Assembly (NCBI GenBank): GCA_051155755.1
Contig: DAXETY010000073.1
Location: 1 to 16,028 of the forward strand
Direction: 5' to 3'
DNA length: 16,028 nt
Source: DAXETY01 sp051155755
GTDB lineage: Bacteria; Desulfobacterota; Desulfobacteria; Desulfobacterales; SG8-13
Shown here: positions 1-8,319 of the stretch, in pieces
How positions within the stretch are numbered: the first letter of the stretch is position 1
Layout: every line of letters starts with the position of its first letter
Made by a program: the position numbers and the translations under genes
Notes under the pieces: generated by a model
Database searches by the model: none
What the model saw: the letters and a program-made list of their open reading frames with translations, nothing else
Told to the model about the DNA's origin: nothing

Positions 1-790
<790 letters not shown>

Positions 791-807
<17 letters not shown>

Positions 808-2737
808 AGACAAGGCAATGGCCGGCGGCATTGAGATCACCGCAGATTTGACCATTCCGAAACTGTTCTGGAAAAAGGCCCAGGAGTTCGGCGCCGACCG
901 CGTGGCCATGCGGGAGAAAGAGTTCGGCGTCTGGCGTCCCATCACCTGGTCTCAGTATCTGGACAATGTCAAGTACCTGGCCCTGGGACTGGTCAAGCTC
1001 GGTCTGGAAAAAGGCGACAAGGTATCGATCATCGGAGACAACCGGCCTGAAGGGCTCTGGGCGGAGATGGCCGCACTTTGCGCCGGCGGCATCGGTGTGT
1101 GGCTGTTTCAGGACTGCCTCATCGAAGAGGTCCGCTACATCATCGACCACTCCGACTCCAAGTTTCTCTTCGGCGAAGGCCAGGAGGAGGTCGACAAGGC
1201 TCTTTCGATCATCGATGAGTGTCCCAAACTTAAAAAAATCATCTGGGACAACCCCAAGGGGATGCGCAACTATGACCAGGAATGCCTGATCAGCCTCAAG
1301 GAGGTCCAGGAACTGGGCCGGCAGCTGGATAAAGAGCAGCCTCACAAGTTCCAGGAGCTGATCGAAGAGGGCACCGGCAGTGAAGTGGCCCTGCTGTTTT
1401 ACACCTCCGGAACCACCTCCCTGCCCAAGGGCGCCCTGCTTTCCCACAACAACATGCTGACCATGGGAAAGGCCCTGATGGCGGTCGATCCGTGCTCGCA
1501 AAGCGATGATTACGTCTCGTATCTGCCGTTTGCCTGGATCGGCGAGCAGATGATGTCGATCTCCTGCGGTCTGCAGATCGGCTACACCATCAACTTTCCG
1601 GAAGAGCCGGAAACCGCCCAGGAAAACATCCGCGAAATCGGCCCCCATGTCATGTTCGCACCGCCCCGCATGTACGAACAGATGACCCGCACCGTGCAGG
1701 TCAAGTACCTGGACGCCTCCTGGATCAAGCGCAAGTTTTTCGAGCTCAGCAACAAGATCGGCTACCACGTGGCCAGCCTGAAGTTCGAAAAAAAACCGAT
1801 CCCGGTGCACTGGCAGCTGTTCCAGTGGCTGGCGCGCATCACCGTGCAGAACAAAGTGCGCGATCACCTGGGGCTCTCCCGCGTGCGAAACGCCTACACC
1901 GGCGGAGCGGCCATGGGACCGGATCATTTCCGCTTTTTTCACGCCCTGGGGGTCAACCTGAAGCAGATATACGGCCAGACCGAGGTGGCCGGCATTTCGG
2001 TGGTCCACCGCAGCGGGGACATCAAGTTCGACACGGTGGGCAAGCCCATTCCGGGCACCGACATCAAGATCACCGACGACGGGGAGATCATCACCCGCAG
2101 TCCATCGGTTTTTCTGGGTTATTACAAAAATCCGGAGGCCACCGAAAAGGCGCTTCAGGACGATTGGCTGTACTCCGACGACAAGGGCTTTATCGACGAA
2201 GACGGCCACCTGGTGGTCTTCGATCGGACCAAAGACGTCTTCACCCTGAAAGACGGCCAGCCGTTTTCACCCCAGTACCTGGAAACACGGCTCAAATTCA
2301 GCCCCTACGTCAAGGATGCCTGGGTGCTGGGCCACAAGCGCGACTACGTGGCGGCGGTCATGTGCATCGACTACAGCGTGGTGGGCAACTGGGCCGACGA
2401 AAAGAAGATCAACTACACCAGTTATCCGGAGCTGTCCCAGAAGCCGGAAGTCTACGAACTGGTGGAACAGCAAATCCGCCAGGCCAACAAGGATCTGCCC
2501 GAGTCGGCCCGGGTGGTGCGCTTCACCAATCTGTACAAAGAGCTGGACCCGGACGACGACGAACTGACCCGCACCCGCAAACTGCGGCGGTCATTCGTGG
2601 AAAAACGCTACGAGTCGATCGTCAATGCGCTCTATTCGGACACCGATTCGGTGCACATCGACACGACGATCAAGTACGAAGATGGTCGCGAGGCGCATAT
2701 CAATACCGACCTGACCATCCGCAACGTCGCAGGATGA
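791..2737 (+). CDS. Long-chain-type acyl-CoA synthetase (AMP-forming)
   Basis: A 648-aa member of the ANL superfamily, of the long-chain fatty acyl-CoA synthetase kind. It should activate a carboxylic acid to acyl-AMP and then acyl-CoA in the cytoplasm. ATP loop YTSGTTSLPKG is at residues 204-214 and the QIYGQTE motif at 392-398. The C-terminal hinge DRTKDVFTLKDGQPFSP is at about 478-494. The terminal ELTRTRKLRR stretch carries the probable catalytic lysine near 597. The usual TGD motif reads SDD (about 462-464), keeping the ribose-binding aspartate. I chose ATG 791 because AAGAGGA (779-785) precedes it at good spacing; a GTG at 776 would add 5 residues. It overlaps livG by 17 bp and precedes livH, so it belongs to the importer operon. 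The chain type of the substrate is unknown. Confidence 0.95.
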
Positions 2738-2742
2738 AATGA

Positions 2743-2768
2743 CCGGCCGCAGCCGCCGGCGCGGCCGG
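2743..2768 (+). other. GC-rich intercistronic hairpin
   Basis: Perfect inverted repeat CCGGCCGC (2743-2750) / GCGGCCGG (2761-2768) with a 10-nt loop. It lies between the synthetase stop and the livH ribosome binding site. No T-run follows, so it is not a standard terminator. It could be an mRNA processing or stability element, but the surrounding sequence is very GC-rich and the role is inferred. Confidence 0.4.
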
Positions 2769-2799
2769 CCGGCGCACATTCGATAAAGGAGCAGACGGG

Positions 2800-3684
2800 A
2801 TGGAACTTTTTTTAATGACCCTGACAACCGGCATCTTGGTGGGGGGCATTTACGCCCTGGTGGCCCTGGGCTGGGTGCTGATTTACAAATGCTCGGGGGT
2901 GCTGAACCTGGCCATGGGCGAGATGACCCTGATCGGCGCCTACGTTTCACTCAGCTTCTACTCCATGGGGGTTCCCTTCCTGCTGGCCCTGTTTTTCTCG
3001 CTGATCATCGGCTTCATTCTCGGGATTCTCACCGAACGGATCTTTTTAGACCGCCTGATCGGCGAACCGGTGCTGACCGTGATCATGGTCACGGTGGGGT
3101 TGTCGTTTTTTTTCAAAGGTTGCGTGGAATTGATCTGGGGCACCGACACCCGGGTCTTCTCACCGCCGGTGTTTCCGCTGGAGCCGCTGCATATCGGGCC
3201 GATCATCGTCGGGCAGGTGTACCTGTGGAGTTTTGTGGCCGCGATGATTTTGCTGCTCGTGTTCGTCAGCTTTTTCAAATACACCCGCTGGGGGCTGGCC
3301 ATGCAGGCCACTGCCGACGACGAGATGGCGGCCCTTTCCCTGGGTGTCAGCGCCCGCTTCGTTTACGCGGTGGCATGGGCCATCGCTTTTATGGCGGCCG
3401 GTGTGGGCGGCACCCTGCTGGGCAACATCAACGGTTTGAACATTTCGGTGGGGTATCTGGGCCTCCTGGTGCTGCCGGCCGTGGTGCTCGGCGGCCTCAA
3501 CTCGGTACCGGGCGCCATCGTCGGCGGAATCGCCATCGGCGTCCTGCAGAATTTTTCGGGTGCGTACCTGGACCAGTTCGTTCCCGGCGGCATCAAGGAG
3601 ATCGCCCCCTTCGTGTTCATGGCCGTCTTTCTGCTGTTCAAGCCCTATGGGCTGTGGGGATGGGAGAGAATTGAACGAGTCTGA
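2800..3684 (+). CDS. livH: ABC transporter permease, LivH family
   Basis: A 294-aa inner-membrane permease of the branched-chain amino acid-type importer. It has about eight hydrophobic segments. The N-terminal signature GGIYALVALGWVLIYKCSGVLNLAMGE-like stretch (about residues 15-41, given here only as a landmark) is typical of LivH. The cytoplasmic coupling (EAA) loop runs from about 164 to 196 (GLAMQATADDEMAALSLGV), followed by the glycine-rich LGGLNSVPGAIVGG segment. The ATG at 2800 has ribosome binding site AAAGGAG at 2785-2791. It should pair with LivM to form the pore and dock on LivF/LivG. It follows the acyl-CoA synthetase by 62 bp across a GC hairpin and is separated from livM by an unusual 283-bp repeat-bearing gap. 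Confidence 0.95.
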   Translation: MELFLMTLTTGILVGGIYALVALGWVLIYKCSGVLNLAMGEMTLIGAYVSLSFYSMGVPFLLALFFSLIIGFILGILTERIFLDRLIGEPVLTVIMVTVGLSFFFKGCVELIWGTDTRVFSPPVFPLEPLHIGPIIVGQVYLWSFVAAMILLLVFVSFFKYTRWGLAMQATADDEMAALSLGVSARFVYAVAWAIAFMAAGVGGTLLGNINGLNISVGYLGLLVLPAVVLGGLNSVPGAIVGGIAIGVLQNFSGAYLDQFVPGGIKEIAPFVFMAVFLLFKPYGLWGWERIERV

Positions 3685-3738
3685 TCGATTTTTCTCTAAG
3701 GGTCGTTTCCGGTTTCCCATCGTGCTAAGGAAATGAAC

Positions 3739-3892
3739 CGGCGAAAGGGCGACGGGGCGAAACGGCGAAACACCCAGTCATCGATAAAAGGATTTACAAT
3801 GCTTCTGGCAGCTGCCCAAAATGGGATCGACTTTTGAAGCCGGATATACCGACACCGGCTTTGCGCCGATTCGCCGGATCGCCGACTCTCCG
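3739..3892 (+). repeat. Octamer repeat pair (CGGCGAAA family) in the livH-livM gap
   Basis: Four tandem 8-bp units lie at 3739-3770 (CGGCGAAA, GGGCGACG, GGGCGAAA, CGGCGAAA). Four units of the opposite orientation lie at 3861-3892 (TTGCGCCG, ATTCGCCG, GATCGCCG, ACTCTCCG). Between them, AAGCCGG (3837-3843) and CCGGCTT (3855-3861) form a 7-bp dyad. The same octamer occurs in the gaps at 8200-8231 and 10005-10028. No gene is evident in the 283-bp gap 3685-3967. The livM ribosome binding site GGAG (3956-3959) closes it. Function unknown. Confidence 0.7.
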
Positions 3893-3967
3893 TTTCAGGG
3901 ACGTTACGTTCAATCGAGAACTTGCGCGGCCACCGCACCTTAAGATGAAAACAATGGAGCAATTGCG

Positions 3968-5074
3968 ATGAGCACAACCTGGCTTCCCTGCGGTAAATAC
4001 CATGAGACCTACGCTCAGGACCATGCCTGGTGGCAGACCAATTTCATCCGCGGCAAGATGATCCTGCTGTTTGCGGTGCTTTTTGTCGGGATTCCCATGG
4101 CGGCCGACGATTACTGGCTCAGCATCTGCAACAATATCGGATACACGGTGCTGGGCGCCCTGGGCGTGCAGCTGCTGATCGGATACTGCGGCCAGATCAC
4201 CCTCGGCCACGCTGCGTTTCTGGCCGTGGGCGCCTATACCAGCACCCTGATGATCCTGGAGTTTCCCTGGCCCCAAGCGATGCTCGACACGGGTCTGGCC
4301 TATCCGGCCAGCATCCTGGTTGCCGCCGTGGTGGCCGGTCTCTGGAGCGTGCTTTTCGGTTTGCCGTCCGCCAAGGTCAAAGGATTTTACCTGATTCTGA
4401 CCACCATGGCGGCCCAGTTCGTTACCGTCGATTTCATCATCACCCAGTACGTGAGCCAGATCGGCGGCCGCGGCCAGGCCTTTTCCCTGCCGCCGGGCAG
4501 CATCAAAATCGGTCCCTGGACCATCGACAGCGACCTGAAAGTGTATTTCATGATGCTGGTCCTGTCGATCCTGCTGATCGCCGTGGTGGTCAACCTGCTG
4601 CGGTCCCGGGTGGGGCGGGCCTGGGTGGCCATCCGCGACAACGACATCTCCGCCTCGGTGATGGGAATCAACGTTTTCGGCTACAAGCTGCTGGCCTTTT
4701 TCGTCGCCGGCTTCATCGGCGGCATCGCCGGAGCTTTCTGGATCAGCAACCTGGCCGCCATCAGTCCGGAACACTTTCCCTGGTCCTGGTCCCTGTGGCT
4801 GGTGGGGGTCATTCTCATCGGCGGCGTCGGCTCCATTCACGGGGTGGTGTTCGGATCGATCTTCATGGTGGTGGTGATCGAATTTCTGCAGCTGGGTCTC
4901 ATGCAGTTTGTCGATACGAGCTGGGGGTCCCGGCTGTTCATGGACTTTCTTTTTGTCAAAGAGGCCGCCTTCGGACTTGTCATCTGCGGATTCATGATTT
5001 TCGAACCCAACGGACTGGCCTATCGCTGGTGGCAGGCCAAGAATTATTTCAACCTTTGGCCGTTTTCCTATTAA
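3968..5074 (+). CDS. livM: ABC transporter permease, LivM family
   Basis: A 368-aa inner-membrane permease, partner of LivH. It has a hydrophilic N-terminal tail of about 30 residues. LivM landmarks follow: LLIGYCGQITLGHAAFLAVGAY-type segment around residues 69-90, SAKVKGFYLILTTMAAQF around 134-151, and the EAA coupling loop GRAWVAIRDNDISASVMGI at 216-234. A glycine-rich GGVGSIHGVVFGS segment follows near the C-terminus. The ATG at 3968 is preceded by GGAG (3956-3959) at 8 nt. Length and order fit the family. It continues the importer operon despite the 283-bp gap, because livK follows in the same orientation 82 bp downstream. Substrate specificity is not visible. Confidence 0.95.
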   Translation: MSTTWLPCGKYHETYAQDHAWWQTNFIRGKMILLFAVLFVGIPMAADDYWLSICNNIGYTVLGALGVQLLIGYCGQITLGHAAFLAVGAYTSTLMILEFPWPQAMLDTGLAYPASILVAAVVAGLWSVLFGLPSAKVKGFYLILTTMAAQFVTVDFIITQYVSQIGGRGQAFSLPPGSIKIGPWTIDSDLKVYFMMLVLSILLIAVVVNLLRSRVGRAWVAIRDNDISASVMGINVFGYKLLAFFVAGFIGGIAGAFWISNLAAISPEHFPWSWSLWLVGVILIGGVGSIHGVVFGSIFMVVVIEFLQLGLMQFVDTSWGSRLFMDFLFVKEAAFGLVICGFMIFEPNGLAYRWWQAKNYFNLWPFSY

Positions 5075-5081
5075 CTTCCGG

Positions 5082-5105
5082 GAGGAGGTGATTGCTTCGA
5101 AGCAA
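5082..5105 (+). promoter_or_regulatory. Extended Shine-Dalgarno-like run plus 14-bp palindrome upstream of the binding-protein gene
   Basis: GAGGAGGTGA (5082-5091), near-perfectly complementary to the 16S rRNA 3' end, is followed at once by the perfect palindrome TTGCTTCGAAGCAA (5092-5105), a 5-bp stem with a TCGA loop. The binding-protein ATG lies more than 60 bp downstream and has its own site AGAGGGGAG (5142-5150), so this strong site is not needed for it. A 22-codon frame from TTG 5092 ends in TGA 5158-5160, overlapping that ATG, but the spacing to the run is too short to call a gene. Regulatory or mRNA-stability role is inferred. Confidence 0.35.
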
Positions 5106-5156
5106 GTTGGTGAAATTCGGTTTGCACCCAAACGCTCTGAAAAGAGGGGAGAAATT

Positions 5157-6404
5157 ATGAGCATCCATACGAAGGGAACCAGGATTTGTGCGTTTCTGTT
5201 TGCCGCGGCCTTGATCTTCGGCCTTTCTGCTGCGGCCGGGGCGGAAGAGATCAACATCGGAGCGCTCAACGACATGACCGGTGCCACCTCCGACGTGGGC
5301 AAGGATTACGCACTGGGCATCGCCGAAGCGATTCACTACGTCAATGACACCGGCGGCATCAACGGCAAGCAGATCAAGCTCTACCAGTTCGATTACGGAT
5401 ATCGGATCCCAGAGGCTTTGACCAAGTACAAGCTGTTCAAGCGGCTCGATGCCGTCGCCATTCTGGGCTGGGGCACCGGCGACACCGAGGCCCTGGCGCC
5501 GACGGTGGCCAAGGACCAGATTCCGTATGTATCGGCGTCGTACTCCGGACATCTGACCAACCCGGCAAAAACACCTTACAATCTGTTCATCTCAGCCGAT
5601 TACTCCACCCAGTCGCGCGGGCTGATCACGGCCTGGTTCGACAACAAGTGGCCCCAAAAAGCGGATTACGGCAAACGCAAGCCCCGCATCGCCATGTGCT
5701 ACATGTTTGCTTCACCGTTTTCCAGCGCATCCATCAAGGCGGCCAAAGACCAGGCCGAGTTGCTCGGATTCGAGATCGGCGATGACCAGGACGTCTCTCT
5801 GTTCGCCATCGACACCAAAAGCCAGATTCTGGCGTTGAAACAATTCAAGCCCGACGTGCTGCTGCATACCAACACCGTCATGTCGGTGGCGGCCACGCTG
5901 CGGGATGCCTATGCCCTCGGACTGGGCGCCGATCATCTCATCAAGAACTGGGGGTTTGACGAAAATCTGCCGCGCCTGGCCGGCGAAGCCGCCGAAGGTG
6001 CCATCGGAGCCGCGCCCTGGGCGTTTTTCGGTGAAGACGTGCCGATGATGGACAAGGTGGTCGAATACGCCCAGAAGTACAACCCGGGCGTGCCGCTGGA
6101 AAAACGCACCATTCACACCGTTCAGGCCTGGGCCAATGCCCTGGCGCTGGCCGAGGCGTTGAAGCGCGCCGATGCCGCCGGCGGCTTGAGCGGGCCGAAT
6201 ATACTCAAGGAAGGCTTCGAGACGATGCGCGATCACGAAATCGGTTTGGGAGTGGCGCCGATTACCTTTACCGCAACGGACCATCGGCCCTTGAGCATCG
6301 TTCGCGTCTACCAGTTCACCCAGGGCGAGTTCAAACTGCTCGACACCGTCGATCTGCAGGCGCGCTGGCCGGAAAAATGGGCCAACGACTGGATTGGATG
6401 GTAG
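5157..6404 (+). CDS. livK: Periplasmic substrate-binding protein, branched-chain amino acid-type (Peripla_BP_6)
   Basis: A 415-aa type I periplasmic binding protein that captures the ligand for the LivHM-LivGF importer. A Sec signal peptide is clear: a basic start, a hydrophobic core at about residues 10-27 and probable cleavage after Ala29 (AGA|EE). The mature protein opens with INIGALNDMTGATSDVGKDY, the usual first strand and ligand loop. NDTGGINGKQIKLYQFDYGY follows, typical of LivK/AmiC-like proteins. I chose ATG 5157, with AGAGGGGAG at 5142-5150. An in-frame GTG at 5088 would put 23 charged residues before the signal peptide and would lie inside a Shine-Dalgarno-like run, so it is rejected. 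The ligand is not known: the family binds branched-chain amino acids, amides, urea and aromatic acids. Confidence 0.93.
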   Translation: MSIHTKGTRICAFLFAAALIFGLSAAAGAEEINIGALNDMTGATSDVGKDYALGIAEAIHYVNDTGGINGKQIKLYQFDYGYRIPEALTKYKLFKRLDAVAILGWGTGDTEALAPTVAKDQIPYVSASYSGHLTNPAKTPYNLFISADYSTQSRGLITAWFDNKWPQKADYGKRKPRIAMCYMFASPFSSASIKAAKDQAELLGFEIGDDQDVSLFAIDTKSQILALKQFKPDVLLHTNTVMSVAATLRDAYALGLGADHLIKNWGFDENLPRLAGEAAEGAIGAAPWAFFGEDVPMMDKVVEYAQKYNPGVPLEKRTIHTVQAWANALALAEALKRADAAGGLSGPNILKEGFETMRDHEIGLGVAPITFTATDHRPLSIVRVYQFTQGEFKLLDTVDLQARWPEKWANDWIGW

Positions 6405-6418
6405 TGGAGGATGGCGTT

Positions 6419-7231
6419 GTGACCTATACAGAACCGATCCTGAAAATCAACAATATCGAAGTCAAATACCATGAGGTCATTCTGGTCATCAAAGGGGTTT
6501 CCATCGAGGTGCCCGAAGGCGGCATCGTGGCGCTTCTGGGGGCCAACGGTGCCGGCAAAAGCACGACCCTGAAGGCCATCTCCGGACTGCTGAAACACGA
6601 GGATGGCCAGGTGACCGACGGATCGATCGAGTACCTGGGAGAGCGCATCGACCGGCTCGGCCCGGAAAAGATCGCCAAAATGGGCATCGTCCAGGTGATC
6701 GAAGGCCGCCGGGTGTTCGAGCACCTGACGGTGGAGGAAAACCTGAAGGTGGGCGCGCACATGGGCAAGCTCGGTCGATCCGTCAAAGAAGGCCTGGAAA
6801 TGGTCTACCATTATTTTCCGCGGCTCAGGGAAAAGCGCAGCGAGGTGGCCGGCTTTGTCAGCGGCGGTGAGCAGCAGATGACGGTGGTGGGCCGTGCCCT
6901 GATGACCCGCCCGAAACTGATTCTGCTGGATGAGCCTTCCATGGGGCTTGCGCCGATGCTGATTCACGAGATCTTCAATATCATCATGCGGCTCAACGAA
7001 GAGGAGAAGATTTCGATCCTGCTGGTGGAGCAGAACGCCAAGCTGGCTTTGAACGTCGCCCCCCATGCCTATGTGATGGAAAACGGGCGCATCGTCATGG
7101 ACGATTCGGCCGAACGACTTCGAGAAAACCCGGATATCAAAGATTTCTATCTGGGAATGACCGATCTTGGAGGAAGAAAGAGTTTTCGGGAAATCAAACA
7201 TTACAAGCGCAGAAAACGGTGGCTCACCTGA
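6419..7231 (+). CDS. livF: ABC transporter ATP-binding protein, LivF family
   Basis: Second ATPase subunit of the importer, 270 aa. It shows Walker A GANGAGKST (41-49), Q-loop Gln92, a canonical signature VSGGEQQM (147-154), Walker B LILLDEP (167-173) and the LivF-typical LLVEQN, with Gln205 where other ABC ATPases have the H-loop histidine. GTG 6419 is preferred because GGAGG (6406-6410) lies 8 nt upstream and the gene then starts 14 bp after the binding-protein stop. An in-frame ATG at 6377 would overlap the previous gene by 28 bp and add 14 residues. The C-terminal tail after about residue 250 is unusually basic (HYKRRKRW). It completes the transporter set with LivG, LivH, LivM and the binding protein. 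Confidence 0.93.
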   Translation: MTYTEPILKINNIEVKYHEVILVIKGVSIEVPEGGIVALLGANGAGKSTTLKAISGLLKHEDGQVTDGSIEYLGERIDRLGPEKIAKMGIVQVIEGRRVFEHLTVEENLKVGAHMGKLGRSVKEGLEMVYHYFPRLREKRSEVAGFVSGGEQQMTVVGRALMTRPKLILLDEPSMGLAPMLIHEIFNIIMRLNEEEKISILLVEQNAKLALNVAPHAYVMENGRIVMDDSAERLRENPDIKDFYLGMTDLGGRKSFREIKHYKRRKRWLT

Positions 7232-7246
7232 GCCGGCCGCATCACG

Positions 7247-7261
7247 GGGGCCAACGGCCCC
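7247..7261 (+). other. Short GC hairpin after livF
   Basis: Perfect 6-bp stem GGGGCC (7247-7252) / GGCCCC (7256-7261) with loop AAC, in the 115-bp gap between livF and the lipoprotein gene. No T-run follows. It may attenuate read-through or protect mRNA, but in GC-rich sequence it could be incidental. Confidence 0.3.
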
Positions 7262-7346
7262 GCAGGGCCCGGCCGACTCCAGCCTGCGCTGCCGGCGCTG
7301 GAATGCAGGGATTCTTTGAACCTGTTGCCAGTAGGGAGGGAAACTA

Positions 7347-7952
7347 ATGCGGAAACAACCGATTCTCCTGATCGTCTTGAGCACACTGCTTGCCGTGGCG
7401 TTTCTGAGCGGCTGTGCGGGTATGAAACCCACAGAATCCAATTTCAAAGAGCCCGTCGTCACCCTGGAGTTCGTCGAGGTGGCCCATTACTGGGGCTGGT
7501 GGTATTTTGCCAAGAAAGTGGAACCCACGATGGGCGAGGCCGGCGATTACGGGGCCCCGCTGGATCTGGCCTTTACCTTCAACGTGGAAAACCCCAACGC
7601 CTATGCGGTGCGTATGACCGATATCAAGTTCACCGTGGCGTTTGAAGAATTCGACCTCAACACGGTCAATTCCCAGGCGGCCCAGTGGATCCCGCCGGGG
7701 AAGACCAATCAGATCCGGGTTCACGCCATGTTCGACGGCCGGCAGTCGCTGCTCAGCCTGCTGGTGACCGGCGGGTTCAAGCTGAAGGAAAAAACCGGTG
7801 ATGCCGGAGCCGGCGCCGCCCTGAAGCAGCTGGGTGAATGGTGGCAGGCCGCCCCCGATTACGGTTTTCCCATCCACGTCAAGGAAGGTTCGGCCGTCTT
7901 CAAGGCCGACGGCCTGACCAAGGTCACGGTCTTCAGTGCGACCTTTCCCTGA
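7347..7952 (+). CDS. LEA14-like (LEA type 2) lipoprotein
   Basis: A 201-aa predicted lipoprotein. The signal sequence has a hydrophobic core at about residues 6-20 and a lipobox LSGC with the acylated cysteine at 23. The mature part resembles the LEA type 2 / WHy fold: a beta-rich region containing FNVENPNAYAVRMTDIKF (the NPN signature, about residues 76-93), then an amphipathic stretch. The ATG at 7347 is preceded by GGGAGGG (7334-7340). It is the last gene before a strong terminator, 115 bp after livF, so it is probably cotranscribed with the importer. The role is unknown: family members are linked to stress or desiccation, and several Gram-negative ones are envelope lipoproteins. Confidence is good for lipoprotein and moderate for the LEA assignment. 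Confidence 0.85.
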   Translation: MRKQPILLIVLSTLLAVAFLSGCAGMKPTESNFKEPVVTLEFVEVAHYWGWWYFAKKVEPTMGEAGDYGAPLDLAFTFNVENPNAYAVRMTDIKFTVAFEEFDLNTVNSQAAQWIPPGKTNQIRVHAMFDGRQSLLSLLVTGGFKLKEKTGDAGAGAALKQLGEWWQAAPDYGFPIHVKEGSAVFKADGLTKVTVFSATFP

Positions 7953-7986
7953 TCGCTGCAGGGACTTCGAATCCAACATGCAATGA

Positions 7987-8026
7987 AACAAAGGGGGAGG
8001 GCCGCAGGGCGCTCCCCCGGTTTGTT
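7987..8026 (+). terminator. Strong hairpin terminator at the end of the importer operon
   Basis: Left arm AACAAAGGGGGAG (7987-7999) pairs with CTCCCCC (8012-8018) and, across a GG bulge, TTTGTT (8021-8026). GCC/GGC can pair inside the loop. The T-rich 3' side acts as the tail. It sits 34 bp after the lipoprotein stop. Confidence 0.75.
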
Positions 8027-8096
8027 GGTCTCTAGATCCGTAATTCCGCGGATGCAATTTTCATTGGCCCTTGGGAAAATAACGACAGGGCCAAAT

Positions 8097-8292
8097 GTCC
8101 GTTGTCCGTCGTCCGTTGTCCGTGGTCGGTTGTCAATTCTTTGGACGACGGCGTTTACAATAAAGAGGACGTGCTGAAAGCATTCAAGAACTCCAGGTTT
8201 TTCGCCCTTTCGCCGATTCGCCGACTCTCTTGGTAAGTTGCTCACCTCATGGCGAATCACTGTCAATGGACAACGGACCACGGACAACAGAC
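8097..8292 (+). repeat. GTCCGTT heptamer inverted arms with internal octamer cluster (gap before the second AMP-binding gene)
   Basis: The gap 7953-8319 (367 bp) holds the terminator above and this element. Six heptamers run 8097-8138 (GTCCGTT, GTCCGTC, GTCCGTT, GTCCGTG, GTCGGTT, GTCAATT). Four units of the complementary orientation run 8265-8292 (AATGGAC, AACGGAC, CACGGAC, AACAGAC). Arms 8111-8138 and 8265-8292 match as inverted repeats at 24 of 28 positions around a 126-bp loop. In the loop, 8200-8231 carries CGGCGAAA-family octamers on the minus strand (TTTCGCCC, TTTCGCCG, ATTCGCCG, ACTCTCTT). No coding sequence is visible. The right arm ends 27 bp before the next start codon. Confidence 0.75.
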
Positions 8293-8319
8293 GCCGGCGC
8301 AGCCGGCCAGGGGGGCCCC

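Noticed and set aside
3794..5302. Long minus-strand open frame opposite livM
   Set aside because: Opposite a well-supported permease; the translation is low-complexity (many His, Gln, Asp) with no family features.
6308..7462. Long minus-strand open frame opposite livF
   Set aside because: Shadow of livF, whose Walker and signature motifs are all intact.
8130..8161. Possible sigma-70 promoter TTGTCA ... TACAAT upstream of the 8320 gene
   Set aside because: The spacer is 20 bp, longer than the usual 16-18, and it lies within repeat DNA; not strong enough to call.
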